Positions 58,195-64,000 of a stretch of DNA of 64,000 nucleotides are shown in pieces. The notes beneath the pieces were generated by a model that ran no database searches, had not been told where the DNA came from, and saw only the letters and a list, made by a program, of their open reading frames with translations. Position 1 is the first letter of the stretch, and the number at the start of each line of letters is the position of its first letter. Location of the stretch: contig CM069876.1 in the NCBI GenBank assembly GCA_036172665.1, positions 1,426,001 through 1,490,000 on the forward strand, given 5' to 3'. Made by a program: the position numbers and the translations under genes. This DNA is from Prosopocoilus inquinatus (taxonomy: Eukaryota > Arthropoda > Insecta > Coleoptera > Lucanidae).

Positions 58195-59090
58195 TCCTAG
58201 GGGTAATACGTAGCTATAATTTGATGCCATAGTTACGGTTCTGTTGTCCTTCCATCGTACAATAAGAACTTCATCGCTTTTGACAAACTGTTTTTCAAAA
58301 TATTCTCTTTTCTTTCTTTTTCCTCTATTTCCTTGGATGATTTTCACGAATAGTTACCGTTGCTTTCAGTTTTATAATTTTGTAGGTCCTTTAAAAGCTC
58401 ATGCCCCAAAAAAATAATTGTCAAAAGAATCTCATGGTCCTCTATAGTGTCCAGAATTTTCTAACTTTACAAAATTTATCTACCTTGACCAGTTTACTAT
58501 TGTCATTTAGATGAATACGTCGCTTTATTTCTCGATATCAAATCTTAAAATTTTGTAAACTCAAAGAAAAATATGTGATATTATTTTGTTTTGCGTAAAT
58601 TTCACATTGTTCGATAATAAGTTGAAATATGTTATTATAAAACATGCGTTCAAATATTTGAATTACTGAATATTCTTGTAATTTTTCTAGGACAATTTCT
58701 GTTTTATCCTTGGAAGATGCGTTAGCCTTGCTGTAAATTGGGGAAATATTTTCCCACTTTATTTATTTATCCTCTTGTTTTTCTTAGAAACAAATTTATT
58801 CGATTCTTTTTTCCTTTTTTTTATGTTAGACTGAGGGTTACTGACTGTTCTTTTTCTTTTTGATTTTCGTCAATATCAGGTTCAATATTAGGAGTAAATA
58901 ACTCGTAACTTCCTGCAAAGTTGCCGCTGTCAGTCTTCGTATCATTTTCATCCAAATCATTTTCATTTATATCTTCCAAATCCGTCAATTCGTCCGTATC
59001 TGGTGGTATACTTGTAGCATTCACATCATTGATGTCTTCTTATTCAAGGTCAGCAAAAAAAGATTCTTGATCTCCTGGAATTGCACTAAG
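58195..59090 (-). pseudogene. piggyBac-type transposase, N-terminus and a C-terminal part, internally deleted
   Basis: piggyBac transposases insert at TTAA. The minus strand gives PGDQESFFADLE, NATSIPPDTDELTDLEDI and NENDLDEND, the acidic N-terminus (58821-59080). FPIYSK, then EYSVIQIFERMFYNN, AKQNN and a FSLSLQNFK block form the start of the core domain (about 58560-58740). A deletion removes the catalytic DDD part. KREYFEKQFVKSDEVLIVRW and KDNRTVTMASNYSYV (about 58200-58330) are the late K/RW.DN..V.M.S. block just before the last aspartate region. Stops occur throughout. TIRs and TTAA junctions were not identified. Confidence 0.7.
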
Positions 59091-59299
59091 CTCAAGAAAT
59101 GGTTAAAAGTTCTTTTGAACCTATATCTAAAAAGACTAATTCTTATTTTAATAATTATTTTGTACACTATATGCCAATATCTCAAAAATGGGACACTGCA
59201 TTTAGAAGTGAAAAACGCTTATCCAGAATATATCTGCCAATATATCAAAAATGGGCGGATAATAGAGTAAGCCAACGAATAGAAAATAAAGCCTACTAA

Positions 59300-61130
59300 A
59301 GTGCCAAAATATGGTGAATGATTTGTATGTACAGTATATATGTTGTTATTAATGAATATTTTGCTATGAACATTACATTTTCGTTAATTTTTACGCCTCC
59401 TTTTCAACCTATTTCCGGCTCCTCAGGGAGATGCACCTCCCAGTTTGGAAATCGCTACTTTACACGGTGACGTACAAAGTATTTGTTTATTTAACAACTT
59501 ATGAGTAAAACTGCTAAATAATATTAAGTTAATTGATAAAATTCCATATTTTTCTCTCTTCTTTTAATACATTTTCTCCTAGTTTTCATAATCCGCAGAT
59601 TAGTTTCAGTGAAACCTGAAATCTTCTAACGGCTTATTTTCCGATTAAAGGTGCAATACTTTTTTGTGTACATGAAATAAAATTACGCTAATTAAATTTA
59701 CAGTTAGAGAATAAAATCTAACGGATTGCATGTCATGGATGAAATTAAGCGTGCAATTTTGTAGAATAGCCGCGGGCAGCGTGAAATTTTTATTTAATTA
59801 TCACAAATAAATTTGTTCTTCCATGATTAATTACGCATGGTATTACGTGAGACATTAAACCTTCAACTCGTTCGGAAATTGCAGGCGAAATAATTTAAAA
59901 CGGAAATGAATGAAGTACGAGCATAAAAGAAAACCTGTTCATTCGCAAGTCAAAGCTTATAACCGATATTTATAGATTTTTGTGCTAAATATTTAGCGAG
60001 AGTGCTTTAAGAACAATTTCATAAAGTTGAGAGTGTGCGAAATAGCTGGTGAAGTCCACCTCTTATGTAAATAGAGTGAAGTCTTTTTTTTTACACGAAC
60101 TGCCTTTATCTCATATACTTTTATAATTAAATTTTATACAAAATCTTTTCCGCACCGTTGTTTTAATTAGATTTTATCTAAATGAAATAATAAAGAATAA
60201 CGTAAACCGTCAACCCTTTATACGAGAACCTTTTACCTTCCGGCCAGCTCTCTTCTGACATATTTAAGCACGGTTAATTTAAAAATTATAACCATGTCAT
60301 ATAATTAAAAACAAGCTGATATTAAGCCCTTTATAAAATGCTTTTATACAGCGTTATTCGCTTAAATGAATAAATTGTGGACATCAAATACAACGCAATT
60401 CTTTCTTTTATTAAGTTAGCCCGTGTACGTATGTGATTTTATTTGTTCCGTTTCGGCCATTTATTCCGTTTCTTTGAGTCAGAAGTGAATTAAGCTCGCA
60501 TACGTCCCGAGATTTTCGTATTATAATGAAATTGCGTAGATTGGAATATGCAATTTCAGGACGACCACAACTACGTACATGCAGATAAACAATTTATCTT
60601 TTGCTACGGCAGGTATACAATTTTAGTAGCATCGAATCGTGTCTGCTTCGTGCAGGACGAATGTGACCATTGATTGCATAAATGTCCACAAAGGAATACG
60701 TTGACTTGCAATGTCTTCGTTCGCCTCACGTATGCATAAACTTACATTATTTCAGCTAAATCTACCATTCAGGCAGAAATTGTACGACGATATTTACTTT
60801 TGCTGCTGAAGGCAGCTTCGTGTAAATGACATTTATGCATGCGTGTCACAATAATATGTTGTAAAAGTACGAGGTCAGCACTAATTAGTCAAATAATGAA
60901 CGGGTTACCTTTGATGTTAACGTAAAAACGTATTCATTAAAAAAATACATTGTACAATATAGGAGTAGTTTATATTTTCCTGTGTAAATGTGTATTACTA
61001 CTAATTGTAATATACATTGATTGAAACAGCGCCAACGCAGGACTTCTGGAAAAAAATGAGCAAGATACGAAATACATACTCAAATTTAAATGTTTCACTA
61101 CTACACGGTCGACAATTCAATATTTAGCAA
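59300..61130. other. Non-coding stretch, nothing recognised
   Basis: About 1.8 kb. From 59640 to 60900 the sequence is of mixed composition and looks single-copy, with AATTA/TAAT-rich words. No exon, promoter or RNA gene could be supported. Confidence 0.4.
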
Positions 61131-61137
61131 TAATTAA

Positions 61138-61205
61138 GGGCTATTCTGTATCAAGTACGTTAAATTTAAAGGTCTATTGCTGTGGTAACAATCAATTTCT
61201 GACTG
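61138..61205. repeat. Half copy of the inner MITE family of 46282-46404
   Basis: GGGCTATTCTGTATCAAGTA and GTTAAATTT match the inverted right half of that MITE (GGGGCCTATTCTGTATCAAA, GGTTAAATTT). The other half is missing. Confidence 0.5.
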
Positions 61206-61209
61206 TTTA

Positions 61210-61445
61210 AAAATAATGAATTCGGCTTCGATATTTTTTTAACTTTATTAAATGAAAAATTGTTATCTGCTAAGAATTTTCATCTTATTGCTTATTGCAA
61301 AAGAAATGAAGCACCTTTTATACAATTTCTGGTTTTGTTTAAGTTTTTACCAAAGACTTGATTTGATAGCATCGAGCGACTCATTACTGACTGAGATTTA
61401 TTTTCATCGATAATCTTTATTAAGTCACGACCAAAGACTTAGTTA
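61210..61445. other. Short spacer before Penelope family 2
   Basis: ACCAAAGACTT occurs twice (about 61349 and 61431). TTTATTTTCATC at 61398 recurs immediately after the right end of the Penelope element (about 63713), a possible displaced target duplication. Confidence 0.35.
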
Positions 61446-61514
61446 GGAAGTAAGTTGAAAATCTAACGGGATATGGTCACTGGACGATTAGTAAAAGGCA
61501 ACTCCTTTGTTTAA

Positions 61515-61555
61515 GGCCTCAATATTTCGTTGTATTTAACAACTTCATCAGGAGG
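61515..61555 (-). ncRNA. Hammerhead-like motif, left terminus of Penelope family 2
   Basis: The reverse complement reads CCTCCTGATGA, A, GTTGT...ACAAC, GAAA, then TATTGAGG. The CTGATGA/GAAA core and the CCTC/GAGG outer pairing are intact. Confidence 0.6.
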
Positions 61556-61654
61556 TTTACTATAAAGTTAACAAGAGGTTAAATAATCCAAATCTTAAGG
61601 TTACACTACTTACAACTAGAGATGGATGAATTGGTCAACAAATACAATCATTGA

Positions 61655-63297
61655 AGCCACAAACAAACCGAAAATATAAACATTGACAATTTCAAGCAAC
61701 TAGTTACTTACAACTCAATTTGTCCTAAACTTTACTGTTTAACTAAGTTTCATAAGCCAGATGTGCCCTTGAGACCCATAGTCAGTAGCGTCGGATCCAC
61801 GACCTATAATTTAGCCAAATTTTTGTCAGAAATACTTAATAAAGCCTTCAGTTTAAAAACTAGGTACAATATTAAAGATACCTTTAACTTTGTAGATCAA
61901 ATGAAAAATGTCATTCTTCCAAACGATTATGTGTTGATTTCGCTAGATGTAGTTTCACTGTTTACTAACATTCCAATTGATTTGGTTGTTGATATCATCA
62001 CAGAGGATTGGCACAGGATCGAACCTTATTGTAAACTCACTCTTGAACAATTTTTGAAGTGTTTGAATTTCATTTTTAACAACAATTATTTTTCATTCAA
62101 TAACGTAATTTACTTACAAAAATTCGGTGTACCTATGGGCAACCCCATTAGCCCCATATTAGCCCTTATGGTGATGGACAAATTATTAGATTTTGTTATA
62201 GATAAATTAACGTTTCAACTTCCGTTTATTTATAAATATGTTGACGATTTGATTACTGCAATTCCTGTAGACCAGTTGCAATATATTCTGATCACTTTCA
62301 ATAGTTTTAATGAACACCTACAATTTTCTATTGAAGAAGAGAAAAATAACAGTGTACCTTTTCTTGACACACAAGTAATTAGAATGGAAGGTCAGAGTAT
62401 ACGACTAAACTGGTATCAAAAACTAACAGCCTCTGACAGATATATTAATTTTCATTCTAGCCATACAATGAAACAAAAAATGAATGTAATTTTTTCAATG
62501 AAAAACAGAGTTACTCATATTAGTCATCCGGTCTTTCTGAAAGAAAATTTAGATAAACTATTCAAACTTTTCACTAATAATGGTTTCCCCAAAGCATTAA
62601 CTTACAGATTAATTTACCAAAACAACAAATTGCCATGTCATCTGGATGATAACAATAATGAACAGATAAAATAGCGACATCTTACTATCGCTTTTTGACC
62701 TGACATTGCAGTAGGATAGACAAATTGAAGCGGGATTTGCTCCTAATAAGCAAAAAACGATTTGCACAAAATTTTTCTAAGATAACAATAATGATAGGAA
62801 ATTCAGAAAATTAATACACATTAACTCCCTAAGTAATAAAGTCATCAATATTTTTAAAGATTTTAAATTTTGAACATTGTACAATATAATAATCATACTA
62901 TCAATAGTGTTTTCACTAAAACAAAGGACAAGACACCTTTTCTGTTTAACAGCGGTCTAGTTTACTCAATACCATGTACTGATTGCGAAAAAGAATAATT
63001 GGGCAAACGGGACAATGGTTAAAAAATCGCATTTCCCAACATAAAAGCAACATTAGAACAGGGAAGGTAGCTTGTGCCTTGTCATCTCATGCTGTGGAAA
63101 GTGATCACCGATTTGATTTTGACAATACTAGCATTTTAACCCTTGAAAAAAATCTAAAGAACAGACTTTTCTTAGAAATGATTCATATTCAAAAGAATGA
63201 ACATTCTGTCTATTTAAGGTCGGATATTGACAACATCAGCAACATTTATGCTCATATTCTTAGGTTTGTTAAAAATAAAAAAAAATCATCAAAATAG
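61655..63297 (+). pseudogene. Penelope family 2 reverse transcriptase and GIY-YIG endonuclease
   Basis: The frame is open from 61652, so the enzyme starts inside RT (SICPKLYCLTKFHKPDVPLR), without its own start codon. VLISLDVVSLFTNIPIDL is motif A, FGVPMGNPISPILALMVMDK is B, and YKYVDDLITAIP is C with both aspartates. NSVPFLDTQVI and ASDRYINFHSSH follow. The frame stops at about 62672, inside the 44-bp block shared with 51783. Shifted pieces continue (KTKDKTPFLFNSGLVYSIPC, TDCEK). The endonuclease reads IGQTGQWLKNRISQHKSNIR, but the tyrosine of YIG is lost at a small deletion. The frame ends at 63297. RT is well kept; the gene is broken in the linker. Confidence 0.85.
62661..62704 (+). repeat. 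44-bp exact repeat, copy 2
   Basis: Identical to 51783-51826. It lies in the linker between RT and endonuclease of the Penelope family 2 gene and contains the stop that ends the RT frame. Confidence 0.75.
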
Positions 63298-63609
63298 TTT
63301 TCAATTCAGTTAATTTTTTTTTATGAACTTCCCTCATTTCGTTACTTAGGGTAATTAGTTTTCTTAAGTTGTTCAGTTGGTTACTTGATGCTTTGACAAT
63401 TACCGCCAATTCCGCCATTGTTCTTGTGCACATGTCTGACTTAAGTAACGTAGTACGACGTTTTTATTTTTCTTGTAATTTTAACATGTAATCACAGCCC
63501 AATTGTGGCTTCAATTATTGTATTTGTTGACGAATTCATCCATCTCTAGTTGTAAGTAGTGTAACCTTAAGATTTGGATTATTTAACCTCTTGTTAACTT
63601 TATAGTAAA

Positions 63610-63650
63610 CCTCCTGATGAAGTTGTTAAATACAACGAAATATTGAGGCC
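63610..63650 (+). ncRNA. Hammerhead-like motif, right terminus of Penelope family 2
   Basis: CCTCCTGATGA, A, GTTGT/ACAAC helix with loop TAAAT, GAAA, TATTGAGG. Helix II has five pairs, and the outer CCTC pairs with GAGG. Same architecture as the family 1 motif but different helix sequence, which points to conserved structure. Confidence 0.65.
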
Positions 63651-63849
63651 TTAAACACAGGAGTTGTTTTTACTAATCGTCCAGTGACCATATCCCGTTA
63701 GATTTTCAACTTACTTTATTTTCATCCTCATGTTTACCCCTTTTTTTACAATGTTGATTAATTCCATCATAACAACGTCAGCTGTAACCTAGAAATTTAA
63801 TATTAAAATGTATTGGAGACTGTGGTTTGTAGTACAAAGAAAATGGATT

Positions 63850-64000
63850 TAACCTTCTAACCACAAAAAGTTTGTTTAAAAACTAAATATATATTTCGGC
63901 AGCTATGCTGCCATCTTCAGTAGATGCCTTCTTCTTGATCACAAGAGAAGTGACTGAGTCATGCCTATCGCTATCTTATGTACTAATTCGTTCCGCTCCA
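63850..64000 (-). mobile_element. Terminus of a third Penelope-like family (continues outside window)
   Basis: In minus orientation, GGCATCTACTGAAGATGGCA and CCGAAATATATATTTAG form the usual end of a Neptune/Penelope-like element with a hammerhead-like core. No coding sequence is inside the window. The assignment rests on the motif and on recalled similarity. Confidence 0.5.
63890..63925 (-). ncRNA. Hammerhead-like motif, Penelope family 3
   Basis: The reverse complement has CTGAAGA, T, GGCAGC/GCTGCC (6-bp helix, loop ATA), GAAA. CTGAAGA fits CUGANGA with N = A. As in the other families, one base lies between CUGANGA and helix II. Confidence 0.5.

Larger units (their letters stand above)
61449..63716 (+). 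mobile_element. Penelope-like element, family 2, with ~210-bp inverted terminal repeats
   Basis: The left terminus (61449-61661) is the inverse of the right terminus (63504-63716) over its full length. The outer end is AAGTAAGTTGAAAATCTAAC and the inner end lies by TTGTGGC. Both hold a hammerhead-like core. The RT gene directly follows the left repeat, and its N-terminal part is missing, as is frequent in 5'-truncated Penelope copies. Confidence 0.85.

Noticed and set aside
1..64000. CRISPR arrays, operons, riboswitches, bacterial promoters
   Set aside because: Repeats are not regularly spaced, genes are eukaryotic transposons with intron signals, and no prokaryotic gene organisation exists.
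1..64000. tRNA or rRNA genes
   Set aside because: No clover-leaf with A and B boxes and no rRNA-like GC-rich conserved block was noticed by eye; a tRNA scan was not possible.

Overview
This window looks like AT-rich insect nuclear DNA, possibly from a beetle or a related group. The evidence is the mixture of repeat families: Penelope-like retroelements, Jockey/CR1-type LINEs, Copia, mariner, Tc1, Tigger/pogo, piggyBac, hAT and many small inverted-repeat elements. The species cannot be fixed from the sequence. I found no confident host protein-coding gene, rRNA, tRNA or CRISPR array. Almost everything recognisable is a mobile element, and most copies are broken. The one possible host-gene trace is a 32-nt candidate microexon at 45421-45452 with a good acceptor and donor, so the window may lie in a very large intron or between genes.

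Layout. 1-1379: 3' part of a Penelope-like element (family 1) with an open reverse transcriptase/GIY-YIG frame and a hammerhead-like motif. 2963-6495: an 80-bp direct repeat around a TA-flanked element with Stowaway-like ends, which contains two Tc1 copies. 9077-14690: LINE fragments, an inverted-repeat element, a 2.1-kb element with perfect 8-bp target duplications, and a complete but inactive mariner. 16700-20963: a decayed Copia followed by a TIR element. 22622-25865: a dispersed repeat interrupted by LINE A, then a LINE fragment on the other strand. 27431-31265: LINE B, split by a 470-bp MITE and a 1.9-kb foldback-like element. 33540-36630: hAT remains, a hAT-type MITE, a LINE 3' end and a Bari-like Tc1. 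37187-38510: another broken transposase. 39941-46443: two short Penelope terminal copies with target duplications, a nearly intact DDE transposase with unusually wide D-to-E spacing and a 40-bp putative intron, and a family of 145-bp MITEs, one holding a second MITE. 48565-49835: second copy of the 22.6-kb repeat with a LINE A remnant. 51926-53729: Tigger/pogo. 57118-59090: LINE fragment, strong palindromes, piggyBac. 61449-63716: Penelope family 2 with inverted terminal repeats. 63850-64000: end of a third Penelope family.

How the parts relate. The elements do not form an operon-like system. They form a layered insertion record in which younger elements sit in older ones. In two places (29101-31014 and 46282-46404) removing the inserted element and one copy of its target duplication restores the sequence of the host element. 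The most unusual recurrent feature is the hammerhead-ribozyme-like core (CTGANGA, helix, GAAA) at the ends of all three Penelope families.

Long stretches between elements (6.5-9.0, 14.7-16.7, 20.97-22.6, 25.9-27.4, 31.3-33.4, 38.5-39.9, 46.4-48.1, 53.7-57.1 and 59.3-61.1 kb) show no coding sequence or repeat that I can recognise.
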